Shown here in pieces: positions 18,421 through 27,691 of a stretch of DNA of 64,000 nt; position 1 is the first letter of the stretch, and each line of letters opens with the position of its first letter. The translations under genes were made by a program, and so were the position numbers. The stretch comes from OLB11 sp041392835 (GTDB lineage: Bacteria > Bacteroidota > Bacteroidia > Chitinophagales > Chitinophagaceae), in assembly GCA_041392835.1 (NCBI GenBank), contig JAWKLF010000008.1:1-64000 (forward strand), read 5' to 3'. The notes beneath the pieces are model-generated. The model did no database searches. It was not told the origin of the DNA and saw only the letters and a list, made by a program, of their open reading frames with translations.

Positions 18421-21174
18421 TTATAGTGTTCGTTTTACTTCTATTTCTTCAAATCCTTCTATGATATCGCCCACTTTAATATCGTTATAGTTTTTGATAC
18501 CCATACCACATTCCATACCAGACAATACTTCTTTTACATCATCTTTATAGCGTTTTAAAGATGCCAATTCGCCACTATATACTACAATACCGTCACGTAT
18601 TAAGTTTACTTTATTGTCACGTTTTAGCTTGCCATCTAACACATAGCAACCCGCAACAGCTCCAACGCCTGTGATTTTAAACACTTCTCTAACTTCAATA
18701 TTGCAAACACGTTTGAATTCAATTTTTGGTTCCAACATACCTTCCATAGCGCTCTTGATTTCATCTATAGCATCGTAAATAATTGAATAGTATCGAATTT
18801 CGATATTTTCATTTTCTGCCAATTTAGATGCTTGCTGAGATGGACGTACTTGGAATCCTATAATGATTGCATCGGATGCAGAAGCTAATAAAACGTCTGA
18901 TTCTGTAATTTGACCAACTGCTTTATGCACTATCGAAACTGCAATTTCTTCTGTTGAAAGTTTTTGTAATGAATCACTCAATGCTTCCACAGAACCATCC
19001 ACATCACCTTTAATAATCACATTGAGTTGTTTAAAGTTACCCAATGCTAATCTTCGACCAATTTCATCCAATGTGATATGCTTTTTAGTACGCATGCCTT
19101 GCTCTCGCAATATCTGCGCTCTGTGATTAGCTACCGATTTAGCCTCATCTTCATCATAATACACTTTAAATTTTTCGCCAGACTGAGGTGCTCCATTGAG
19201 TCCTAAAATTTGAACAGGTGTAGACGGCCCTGCAAAGTCTTTACGTTTACCTCGCTCATTGGCCATAGCCTTTACACGTCCAAATATAGAGCCAGCAACT
19301 ATCATATCGCCTACTCTCAATGTGCCTGTTTGAACTAAAATAGTAGAAACATAACCTCTACCCTTATCTAATGAAGCTTCTACTAATGTACCCATAGCTT
19401 CTCTATCAGGATTGGCTTTAAGCTCAAGCAATTCTGCTTCAATTAATATCTTTTCTAAAAGTTTGTCTACGTTTAAACCACTTTTGGCAGATATTTCTTG
19501 AGACTGAAATTTACCGCCCCACTCTTCTACCAACACATTCATAGCTGATAATTGTTCTCGAATACGCTCTGCATTGGCACCTTCTTTATCTATTTTATTA
19601 AAAGCAAATATCATAGGTACACCTGCTGCTTGGGCATGGCTTATAGCTTCTTTGGTTTGAGGCATTACGGAATCATCGGCTGCAATCACAATAACGGCTA
19701 TGTCTGTAATTTTTGCACCTCTTGCACGCATGGCTGTAAACGCTTCGTGTCCAGGTGTATCAAGAAAAGTAATTTGTTTATTATTTTCAAGTGTTACTTC
19801 GTAGGCCCCAATGTGCTGTGTGATACCACCAGCTTCTCCAGCTACTACATTGGCATTACGGATATAATCCAGTAATGAAGTTTTACCATGATCTACGTGT
19901 CCCATGATGGTAACAATTGGGGCACGGTGTTGCAGTTTTTCAGGGTCATCTTCTATAATAACTTCTTGTTCTGCTTCTTGCTCAAGATTGATAAACTCTA
20001 CTTCATATCCAAATTCGCTTGCAACCAGTTCTATCACTTCGGCATCCAAACGCTGATTGATAGAAACCATAATACCTAAACTCATACATTTACTAATTAC
20101 ATCGGCAAAGCTCACATCCATTAAAGATGCTAATTCGCTTACGGATATAAATTCAGTAAGTTGTAGTTTGTTGTCTTCAATATCTCTATCAGTGGCTGCT
20201 CTTTTTTCAGCCATTTCTTCACGCTTGTTTCGTCTGTATTTAGCTTTTAAACTTTTACCTCTTGTGTTAGAACCCAGTTTAGCTAAAGTTTGTTTTATTT
20301 TATCTTGAATTTCATTTTGGTCAACAACTTTTTCTTCTTCTTTTTTCTTTTCAAAACGTCTATTGGCTCCAGCTCTATTGTTGGCTCCACTTGTATTTGT
20401 ATTGGGTTTATTAGTTGATGGATCTTTGCCATCTAAAGGAATACGTTTGCGTTTGCGTTTCTCAACTGGTTTGTGTTCTTTATTTACAGGCAAATCAATC
20501 TTACCTACAATTTTAGGACCTTCTAATTTTTCTTTTTTGATATTGTGAAGCTCTACTTCCTCTTTTGGTACTTCTGTATCCACAGGAGTAACAACTTCGG
20601 GCACTACTATCTTTTCTTCTTCTACAGTTTTTTCTTTTACTTCTTCTACTTTTTTCTTTGTTAGATCTAATTTGCCAATCACTTTAGGGCCATCAAGCTC
20701 AGGAGCACTGATTTTTATTTTTTCAGTACTTTTTGCTTCTTCTTTAACTTTCTTAGGCTTTTCTTCTTCTATTATTTCTTCTTTAACTTTCTTAGTAGCA
20801 ACTTTTTTCTTAGGTTTTTCTTCTTCTGTAGCTTCAGCAGCTTTCTTTTTAGGTTTGGCTTCTAAATCAATTTTTCCTTTTTCTACTACTTCTACCTTTT
20901 TAGATTTTACAAGCGAAACGGCTTCAACTTTCTTTTCCTCTGCTTTCTTTTCTTCAACAGGCGATTTAAGAACAACATTGTCGCTCTTTTTCTTAGCTGC
21001 GCGTTGAGTATCATACTCATCTATAAGTGCATCATACATTTCAGATGACAATACAGGATCTGGTTTATTATCTATAGTAAAACCAGCTTGTGTAAGAAAC
21101 TCTTTGATGGTATCCTTACCAACATTAAATTCCTTTGCTGCCTTCATTAATCGTATGGTGCTATTTTCTGCCAT
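18421..21174 (-). CDS. infB: translation initiation factor IF-2
   Basis: The GTPase that brings initiator tRNA to the ribosome. The 917-residue protein has an IF2 N-terminal helical domain (MKAAKEFNVGKDTIKEFL), and a very long Lys/Glu/Val-rich low-complexity linker (about residues 65-300). Domain G follows with GHVDHGKTS and DTPGHEAF, then domains II-IV ending in a typical C-terminus. It is the last gene of rimP-nusA-infB. Confidence 0.97.
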   Translation of the reverse strand: MAENSTIRLMKAAKEFNVGKDTIKEFLTQAGFTIDNKPDPVLSSEMYDALIDEYDTQRAAKKKSDNVVLKSPVEEKKAEEKKVEAVSLVKSKKVEVVEKGKIDLEAKPKKKAAEATEEEKPKKKVATKKVKEEIIEEEKPKKVKEEAKSTEKIKISAPELDGPKVIGKLDLTKKKVEEVKEKTVEEEKIVVPEVVTPVDTEVPKEEVELHNIKKEKLEGPKIVGKIDLPVNKEHKPVEKRKRKRIPLDGKDPSTNKPNTNTSGANNRAGANRRFEKKKEEEKVVDQNEIQDKIKQTLAKLGSNTRGKSLKAKYRRNKREEMAEKRAATDRDIEDNKLQLTEFISVSELASLMDVSFADVISKCMSLGIMVSINQRLDAEVIELVASEFGYEVEFINLEQEAEQEVIIEDDPEKLQHRAPIVTIMGHVDHGKTSLLDYIRNANVVAGEAGGITQHIGAYEVTLENNKQITFLDTPGHEAFTAMRARGAKITDIAVIVIAADDSVMPQTKEAISHAQAAGVPMIFAFNKIDKEGANAERIREQLSAMNVLVEEWGGKFQSQEISAKSGLNVDKLLEKILIEAELLELKANPDREAMGTLVEASLDKGRGYVSTILVQTGTLRVGDMIVAGSIFGRVKAMANERGKRKDFAGPSTPVQILGLNGAPQSGEKFKVYYDEDEAKSVANHRAQILREQGMRTKKHITLDEIGRRLALGNFKQLNVIIKGDVDGSVEALSDSLQKLSTEEIAVSIVHKAVGQITESDVLLASASDAIIIGFQVRPSQQASKLAENENIEIRYYSIIYDAIDEIKSAMEGMLEPKIEFKRVCNIEVREVFKITGVGAVAGCYVLDGKLKRDNKVNLIRDGIVVYSGELASLKRYKDDVKEVLSGMECGMGIKNYNDIKVGDIIEGFEEIEVKRTL

Positions 21175-21262
21175 ATTTTATTATGCGTAGGTTTTACGCT
21201 CAATTTTAATTTATTTTTTCTTTTCTATTTTGATTTATTAGCAAAGATAACCTTTTAGAGTT

Positions 21263-22519
21263 TTATTTCTCATTTTCTTCGTCATCAAACTCATGTTGTA
21301 AGATGGCTCTAACCTCTTTTATTGTTTCTTCTTCTAAATCTGTACGACGTATCAACTCTTCATCTGAAAGGTTTAGTATACTAAGTGCAGTATCACAACC
21401 TACTTTTTTAAATTCTTCTATTACCCATTCGTCTATCTCATCTTTAAATTCTTCTAAGTCTATATCAAATTCTCCATCTTCTAAATCTTCTCTAAATACG
21501 TCTATGTTGTATCCAGTAAGTTCTTGTGCTAATTTGATATTAACACCTTTACGACCTATAGCCAAAGATACTTGATCGGCTTTCATAAATGCTTCTACAT
21601 ATTTGTTTTCATCATCTATGTTCATGCTCGATATTTTGGCAGGCGTCAAAGAACGCTGTATAAGGAGTTGTAGGTTTTGAGTAAAGTTAATTATATCAAT
21701 ATTTTCGTTTCTTAGTTCTCTTACTATACCATGTATTCTACTTCCTTTCATACCCACACAGGCCCCTACTGGGTCTATACGATCATCATAGCTTTCTACT
21801 GCTACTTTTGCTCTTTCGCCTGGTTCTCTAACTATTTTTTTAATGCTAATTAAGCCGTCCATTATTTCTGGAACTTCTATTTCTAATAATTTTGCTAAAA
21901 AGCTTGGGTCTGTACGAGATAGTATGATAACGGCTGTGCTGCCTCTTAAATCTACTTTTTTCACTACAGCTCTTACGCTTTCTCCTTTTTTAAAATAGTC
22001 TGAAGGTATTTGTTCGCTCTTGGGTAAAATCAATTCATTGCCTTCATCATCAATAAGCATGATTTCTTTTTTCCAAATTTGATATACTTCGCCCGATATA
22101 ATCTCGCCTTCGCGCTCTTTATATTTTTGAAGAAGTATATTTTTCTTTAGGTCAGAAATACGAGAAGCTAATGTTTGCTTTGCAGCTAATATAGCTCTTC
22201 TTCCAAAATCTTCCATTTTTAATTCCTGATACACTTCATCGCCAACATCATAGCTATCATCTAACTTTTTAGCTTCAGAAAGTTCTATCTGTGTATCATC
22301 ATTCATAATATCTTCATCACGAACAACTTCTCTTCGCTGAAAAATTTCTAAATCTCCAGTCTGATCATTTACGATGACATCAAAATTATCGTCATGATAA
22401 TACTTTTTACGAAGCAATGTTTTAAATACATCTTCGATAACTTTAATTAGTGTTGGCCGGTCTATATTTTCGGCATCTTTAAATTCCGCAAAGGAATCAA
22501 TCAAATTGATACTTGCCAT
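21263..22519 (-). CDS. nusA: transcription termination/antitermination factor NusA
   Basis: An RNA-polymerase-binding factor in pausing, termination and antitermination. It has the NusA N-terminal domain, an S1 domain, then tandem KH domains (ACVGMKGSRIHGIVREL and IGRKGVNIKLA). An acidic C-terminal tail with a helix-hairpin-helix-like stretch (LSDEELIRRTDLEEETIKEV) follows. At 418 residues it is of normal length for Bacteroidota. It lies between rimP and infB in the conserved order. Confidence 0.96.
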   Translation of the reverse strand: MASINLIDSFAEFKDAENIDRPTLIKVIEDVFKTLLRKKYYHDDNFDVIVNDQTGDLEIFQRREVVRDEDIMNDDTQIELSEAKKLDDSYDVGDEVYQELKMEDFGRRAILAAKQTLASRISDLKKNILLQKYKEREGEIISGEVYQIWKKEIMLIDDEGNELILPKSEQIPSDYFKKGESVRAVVKKVDLRGSTAVIILSRTDPSFLAKLLEIEVPEIMDGLISIKKIVREPGERAKVAVESYDDRIDPVGACVGMKGSRIHGIVRELRNENIDIINFTQNLQLLIQRSLTPAKISSMNIDDENKYVEAFMKADQVSLAIGRKGVNIKLAQELTGYNIDVFREDLEDGEFDIDLEEFKDEIDEWVIEEFKKVGCDTALSILNLSDEELIRRTDLEEETIKEVRAILQHEFDDEENEK

Positions 22520-22535
22520 ATCTTTTTATTTTTTA

Positions 22536-23012
22536 TTAAAATTCTATTTGTATGAATGCTTTTTTAATAGCGGTAAATAATATTTTTTCTTGTTTGGCTG
22601 TTTCTTGTTCTTTTGTTTTTTTTACTTTCCCTACATCTTCCAACACAATTCCATCTTCATCTACCTGAATCAATTTTCCTATTTTTTCAAGTTGTTCTTC
22701 ATCTTTCCACTCAATAAGCAATTTTCGTCCAATGTTTTTTAGATACTGTCTATGTAGTTTGAGCGGTGCATCTAAGCCTGGGCTCGAAACTTCTATAGAA
22801 TAGTCGCCTTCTGGATACAAACCCGCCTCTTCAATCATCTTTTTTAATTTTCTGTTGAGGTTTACACTTTTTTCCAATGTAAAACCACTGTCTGAATCAA
22901 CATAGAATTTGTAATTATTAGTAGGTTTTAGTTTAAAATCTACCAAAAACAAGTCTGTTCCTTCCAAACATTCATTAAAAAATAATTCAATCTTTTGAGC
23001 CTGCTCAGTCAT
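22536..23012 (-). CDS. rimP: ribosome maturation factor RimP
   Basis: A 30S ribosomal subunit maturation factor of 158 residues with the alpha/beta N-terminal domain and the SM-like C-terminal domain. The conserved segment YSIEVSSPGLDAPL identifies it. It is the first gene of the rimP-nusA-infB operon. Its leader contains a terminator-like hairpin at 23,034-23,058. Confidence 0.95.
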   Translation of the reverse strand: MTEQAQKIELFFNECLEGTDLFLVDFKLKPTNNYKFYVDSDSGFTLEKSVNLNRKLKKMIEEAGLYPEGDYSIEVSSPGLDAPLKLHRQYLKNIGRKLLIEWKDEEQLEKIGKLIQVDEDGIVLEDVGKVKKTKEQETAKQEKILFTAIKKAFIQIEF

Positions 23013-23027
23013 CTAAAAGTTTCTTTT

Positions 23028-23058
23028 AAAAAAGAAGGGAACTTATACAGTCCCCTTC
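23028..23058 (-). promoter_or_regulatory. terminator-like hairpin (attenuator) in the rimP leader
   Basis: On the minus strand, GAAGGGGACT and AGTTCCCTTC form a 10-base stem with one G-U pair and a five-base loop, followed directly by six T (23,033-23,028). It ends 16 bases before the rimP start codon and lies downstream of a TACTTTTG -7 box. The next gene upstream, pepF, is transcribed away, so the hairpin has no upstream gene to terminate. It therefore fits a leader attenuator of the operon that encodes NusA. Confidence 0.6.
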
Positions 23059-23078
23059 GTCTTTCGTTATTTCTTGTG

Positions 23079-23086
23079 CAAAAGTA
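23079..23086 (-). promoter_or_regulatory. rimP operon promoter -7 box
   Basis: TACTTTTG on the minus strand matches TAnnTTTG. It lies 66 bases upstream of the rimP start and upstream of the terminator-like hairpin, so transcripts from it would carry that hairpin. Confidence 0.5.
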
Positions 23087-23203
23087 ATTCTTTTTTTGAA
23101 TGTTTCAAAATTAGCCTTTTATTCTTGTGTTAACAGATTGTATTCAGTTTTTGAATTTATCGAATGAATAGCTCGTAATTTCGCTTTTTAAAACTTTTTA
23201 TCC

Positions 23204-24913
23204 ATGCTAATTGAAAAAAAATCTCGCCATTTTCTTCCAAAATCCTTTACGCTACAAACCTGGAATGACTTAAAACCCTATTTTGAAGAGCTTGTTGACA
23301 GAAAGATTAGCTCACTAAGCGATTTGGAACAATTATTAGAGGATATAAGTGAAATACAAGCTTTTGTAAGTGAAGATGCCTGTTGGAGACAAATCAAATT
23401 GACTTGTGATACTGAAAATAAAGATTTGGAAACTTCATTTACGTTTTTCAACACAGAAATAGAACCGCATATAAAACCCTATGCAGATAAATTAAATAAA
23501 AAAATATTATCTTCTTCATTTGTCAATGAGCTTCCAACTCAAGAATATGCAATTTATTTAAGAGGCATGCAAAATGAAATCAATCTTTTTAGAGAAGAGA
23601 ATATTTCCTTGTTTGCAGACATCTCGGTATTGGCCCAACAATACGGAGCAATAACGGGCAGTATGACAGTAACAATAAATGAGCAAGAATATACGCTACA
23701 ACAAGCTGCCAAGTTTTTAAAACAATCTGATAGAGCGTTTAGAAAATCGGTTTTTTTGAATATGTATGAAAAGCGAAAAGAAGCCGAACCTGAACTAAAT
23801 ACTCTCTTTAATAAGCTGATAGCAAAAAGACATGAAGTAGCTCTTCATGCTGGATATGCTAATTTTAGAGATTATATGTTTGATGCCTTAGGTCGATTTG
23901 ATTATGGCATAAAAGAATGTGAAGATTTTCATGAAGCAGTCAAAAAAAATATTAAGCCCCTTGTTTACAAACTCATAGAACATAAAAAAAAGGCTTTAGG
24001 CTATTTCCATATGTATCCTTATGATTTGGATGCTGAACCCGATGGACAAAAACCACTGGAACCTTTTTTGAATGGGCAAGAATTATTAGATAAAAGTATT
24101 CAAGTATTAAAGCAAGTACACCCATATTTTGGAGATTGTTTGGAAGAAATGAAAAACTTAAAACATTTGGATTTGGAAAGCAGAAAAGGCAAAGCTCCTG
24201 GTGGATACAACTGTCCTTTGGCAGAAAGTGGAGCCCCTTTTATATTTATGAATGCTGCTGGCACACCCGATGATGTAGTAACTATGATGCACGAAAGTGG
24301 ACATGCTGTACATTCTTTTTTATGTCATGATTTGAAATTAAGTGCGTTTAAAGAATATCCTATGGAGATAGCCGAATTGGCCAGCATGAGTATGGAATTA
24401 TTTAGTTTGCCGTACTGGTCTACTTTTTATCCTGATTCAAATGATAAAAAAAGAGCTACATATGAATTGCTTGAACGTGCACTATTAATATTTCCTTGGA
24501 TAGCTACTATAGATAAATTTCAGCATTGGCTCTATACAAATCCAAAACACACTGAGGCCGAACGGACAAAACAATGGATGTTAATACATCAAGAATTTTT
24601 GCCAGAAAATATAGAATGGACTGGTCTTGAACACATACAAGAAATTCTTTGGCAAAAGCAATTGCATTTATTTGAAGTGCCTTTTTATTATATAGAATAC
24701 GGTATAGCACAATTAGGTGCTTTGTCTATGTGGAAAGCTTATCAAATAGATAGAGATACCGTATTGAAAAACTATATGAATGCATTGAAAAAAGGATATA
24801 CAACTTCCTTGCCCGAATTGTATAAAACGGCAGGTATCGCTTTTGACTTTTCAGAAGAATATGTAAAAAATATTTGCACTTTTGTACATCAAGAATTAGA
24901 AAAGCTAATTTAA
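23204..24913 (+). CDS. M3 family oligoendopeptidase
   Basis: A zinc metallopeptidase that cuts short peptides in the cytoplasm, related to PepF. The 569-residue protein has the HExxH motif in MMHESGHAVHS and the downstream glutamate in the EIAELASMSMELF helix. No signal peptide is seen. It is divergent from rimP, and its last four bases overlap the convergent ubiD-like gene. Confidence 0.92.
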   Translation: MLIEKKSRHFLPKSFTLQTWNDLKPYFEELVDRKISSLSDLEQLLEDISEIQAFVSEDACWRQIKLTCDTENKDLETSFTFFNTEIEPHIKPYADKLNKKILSSSFVNELPTQEYAIYLRGMQNEINLFREENISLFADISVLAQQYGAITGSMTVTINEQEYTLQQAAKFLKQSDRAFRKSVFLNMYEKRKEAEPELNTLFNKLIAKRHEVALHAGYANFRDYMFDALGRFDYGIKECEDFHEAVKKNIKPLVYKLIEHKKKALGYFHMYPYDLDAEPDGQKPLEPFLNGQELLDKSIQVLKQVHPYFGDCLEEMKNLKHLDLESRKGKAPGGYNCPLAESGAPFIFMNAAGTPDDVVTMMHESGHAVHSFLCHDLKLSAFKEYPMEIAELASMSMELFSLPYWSTFYPDSNDKKRATYELLERALLIFPWIATIDKFQHWLYTNPKHTEAERTKQWMLIHQEFLPENIEWTGLEHIQEILWQKQLHLFEVPFYYIEYGIAQLGALSMWKAYQIDRDTVLKNYMNALKKGYTTSLPELYKTAGIAFDFSEEYVKNICTFVHQELEKLI

Positions 24914-26715
24914 AATTTAATAGCCGCTCTAGTTAAAATTTCATCTACACGTTTTTCTACTTCGACATTTTTGAGTAGTGGTGGTGCATGATGTGGTTTG
25001 CTTCTACTATCCATGATTAAGGCATCACAAGCCCAATGTTTATAGATGGTATTAGCGTTGATACCATACATATCCATAGCCGGATTGCATCTTGTAAAGC
25101 TTACCCATAGGAAATTAGAAAAAGAATTTTTGCAAAAATCTACATCATCACAAAGAACAATAAGCGGAATATTTTCAAAATCTTCTTTACGCCAATTCTT
25201 TATCAACTCTGCTATAGCTTCTGCTTCTTGTTCATAGGTTGTAAATGTTTGCCATTGCAAGGCTATAATTCCAGGAATAATTATTTGGGTTTTATAGTTT
25301 GCCAAAACACTTGGAATCTCAGTACTTAAGGTTCTTATTTTTTCGCCGTAGGCAGCCAGTACAACCTTGCTACCTTGATTTAATGCATGACCAGAGTAAT
25401 CTAATGTGTCAATACTTGTGTGGGTATAAAAATGAATATCACGATGAAGATGTATGCGTTCTAAAATGTACTGAAAAAAAGCAGGAATATCGTGCGTATC
25501 CAATTGATCTTGATGATTGGCAGTAATCAATAAAAACTTAGCTAAGCTAAGTTGTCCTTTGCCTAATATATGATTGGCTATTGTAAGTAGCTCTGCTGGT
25601 TGTTTAGTTTGATTATATGGTGTGTAGCGTTCGCTACCAATAGCTAACAACAGAGGGTGCACTCCTGCAGCATCTACTGCATGTATTTCTTTGAGGCCAG
25701 GTATTTCTTTTTGAAGAGCAGAGCCTGTGAGTTTATGTATCAATTGTCCAAAAGCTGTATCTTCCTGAGGTGGTCTTCCAACAACAGTAAAGGGCCAAAT
25801 AGCATTTTTTTTGGCATATACTTTATGCACTTTCATGACTGGGAAAGGATGAGTTAAACTATAATAACCTAAGTGATCGCCAAAGGGTCCTTCTGGTTTC
25901 ACCTCATCATTTACTTCGCCAGTGATGACAAAATCTGCATCGCTGCTTATACAATAACCATCCTTATAAAAATATCGGAAGCGTCTTGACGCTAATGCTC
26001 CTGCAAAAGTAAGTTCGCTCATGTTTTCTGGCAAAGGCATTACAGCGGCTACACTATGTGCAGGTGGGCCTCCAACAAAAATACTAATTTTCAAAGGCTC
26101 ACCTTTTAGTTTAGCCTTAGACTGATGCACACCTATACCTCTATGTAACTGATAATGCAAACCAACTTCTTGATTTTGTTTGTATTCGTTGCCGCTGAGT
26201 TGTATTCTATACATACCCAAATTGGCATTGAAAACACCTGGGTTTTCTATATCTTCAGAATATACTTGTGGCAAGGTTATGAATGCACCTCCATCTTGTT
26301 GCCAATGATGAATTTGAGGCAAATCAGAAATCTTTATTTCTTCAAATAAAATAGGTTTTTGTAGTGGATTTTTGAGTGGCCAAGCATGAAAAGCAGTTTT
26401 GAGTAAAGCCAGTGACTGAAAAAAATGATTAAATATGTTGGCCGGATTATTTTTTACATGGATTAAATGCTGTACTTGAGAAAAAGAATTTCTAAATACA
26501 TATTGACTACGTTCTAAAGTGCCAAAAAGGTTAGAGACGCAATTATATTTTGTTCCTTTTACACGTTCAAACAAAATAGCTGGACCGCCCTTTTCATGGA
26601 TTCTTAAATGTATAGCAGCCATTTCCATGTAGGGATCTACCTCTTCTTTAATACGAAGTAGTTCGCCTTTTTTTTCTAAATCAAGAATACATTCATGAAG
26701 TGATGAATAGGACAT
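24910..26715 (-). CDS. UbiD family decarboxylase
   Basis: A prenylated-flavin-dependent decarboxylase of the UbiD family, about 601 residues. The catalytic ELR-like region and the conserved EGPFGDHLGYY motif are visible. In Bacteroidota these act in quinone (menaquinone) biosynthesis, but the exact substrate cannot be assigned; no ubiX partner is in the window. It convergently overlaps the oligoendopeptidase gene by four bases. A terminator of the upstream gene stands just before its start. Confidence 0.88.
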   Translation of the reverse strand: MSYSSLHECILDLEKKGELLRIKEEVDPYMEMAAIHLRIHEKGGPAILFERVKGTKYNCVSNLFGTLERSQYVFRNSFSQVQHLIHVKNNPANIFNHFFQSLALLKTAFHAWPLKNPLQKPILFEEIKISDLPQIHHWQQDGGAFITLPQVYSEDIENPGVFNANLGMYRIQLSGNEYKQNQEVGLHYQLHRGIGVHQSKAKLKGEPLKISIFVGGPPAHSVAAVMPLPENMSELTFAGALASRRFRYFYKDGYCISSDADFVITGEVNDEVKPEGPFGDHLGYYSLTHPFPVMKVHKVYAKKNAIWPFTVVGRPPQEDTAFGQLIHKLTGSALQKEIPGLKEIHAVDAAGVHPLLLAIGSERYTPYNQTKQPAELLTIANHILGKGQLSLAKFLLITANHQDQLDTHDIPAFFQYILERIHLHRDIHFYTHTSIDTLDYSGHALNQGSKVVLAAYGEKIRTLSTEIPSVLANYKTQIIIPGIIALQWQTFTTYEQEAEAIAELIKNWRKEDFENIPLIVLCDDVDFCKNSFSNFLWVSFTRCNPAMDMYGINANTIYKHWACDALIMDSRSKPHHAPPLLKNVEVEKRVDEILTRAAIKF

Positions 26716-26760
26716 AAAAAAATAGTGTATTTTTTATATTTTGAACAAAAATACACTATT
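26715..26760 (-). terminator. terminator after the response-regulator gene
   Basis: AATAGTGTATTTTT (26,721-26,734) pairs with AAAATACACTATT (26,748-26,760). On the minus strand a T run follows and runs up to the ubiD-like start codon. It separates the response regulator from that gene. Confidence 0.7.
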
Positions 26761-26800
26761 CAATTAGAAAGCAAGAAGCTGTTTTTTTCTTACATATTAA

Positions 26801-27508
26801 TTAGGCTTCTTCTTTTACCATAAGTCGGAAACCATTGCCATGAACATTGATAATTTCTACATGATCGTCAACACGAAGTAATTTTCTGAGTTTAGCAATA
26901 TATACATCCATGCTTCTACCATTAAAATACGTATCACTACCCCATATTTTTTTCAAAGCCATTTCTCTTGATAATAAGTCATTTTTATTTTCAAGCAACA
27001 TTCTTAATAAATCGTTTTCTTTTGGAGAAAGATTGTGAACTTCATTATCTATAGACAATTCACGGAGCTTACTATTGAAATGAAAACGACTAAATGTAAA
27101 TTCAAAATTTTCATTTTGTTTATCATTCAATTCGATATTTCTTTTTAGAATTGCTTTTATTTTGTGTAATAAAATTTCGCTATCAAAAGGTTTTAAAATA
27201 TAATCGTCTGCACCCAAACGATAACCATTTAAAATATCTTCTTTCATATTTTTGGCTGTCAAAAAGAAAAGAGGTACTTCGGGGTCTATATTTCTAATTT
27301 CTTCGCCCAAGGAAAAGCCATCTAAATTGGGCATCATGACATCTAAAATGCAAAGGTCAAATTTTTCTCTACGAAAAGCGGCTAATCCTAATATTCCGTC
27401 ACGAGCTAATTCTACTATATAGTCATTTAACTCTAAATAATTTTTTAATACTTTTCCAAAGTTAGTATCATCTTCTACTAAAAGGATTTTTGATTTGATA
27501 GCTTCCAT
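26801..27508 (-). CDS. OmpR/PhoB-type response regulator
   Basis: A two-component DNA-binding response regulator. The receiver domain has the acidic pair in LLVEDD, the phosphorylated aspartate in LCILDVMMP, and the lysine in ILKPFD. The winged-helix output domain ends in NVHGNGFRLMV. The start is placed at ATG 27,508 (MEAIKSKILLVEDD, 235 residues). The longer frame to 27,646 has an unrelated N-terminus and would span a TACTTTTG promoter box at 27,530-27,537. No sensor kinase is adjacent. Confidence 0.92.
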   Translation of the reverse strand: MEAIKSKILLVEDDTNFGKVLKNYLELNDYIVELARDGILGLAAFRREKFDLCILDVMMPNLDGFSLGEEIRNIDPEVPLFFLTAKNMKEDILNGYRLGADDYILKPFDSEILLHKIKAILKRNIELNDKQNENFEFTFSRFHFNSKLRELSIDNEVHNLSPKENDLLRMLLENKNDLLSREMALKKIWGSDTYFNGRSMDVYIAKLRKLLRVDDHVEIINVHGNGFRLMVKEEA

Positions 27509-27529
27509 AGTTATTTTATTTTTATACTT

Positions 27530-27537
27530 CAAAAGTA
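27530..27537 (-). promoter_or_regulatory. response-regulator promoter -7 box
   Basis: TACTTTTG on the minus strand, 22 bases before the ATG at 27,508. It supports the shorter start. Confidence 0.5.
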
Positions 27538-27691
27538 GTTTTATTCCTACGCTGGCCGGGGCATTGCCGTGTAATATTTTGTTAAAAATGTGGCAAAAAA
27601 AACTTAACAAAATAGCTTTAGAACTTGATACTATAAGAGATAGCAAGCTTTTTTTTATTCTTAATTAAAGATATTCATCTAATTTCACAGC

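Noticed and set aside
23034..23058. Hairpin as a terminator of pepF
   Set aside because: pepF starts at 23,204 and is transcribed away from the hairpin; its U run is on the minus strand, toward rimP.
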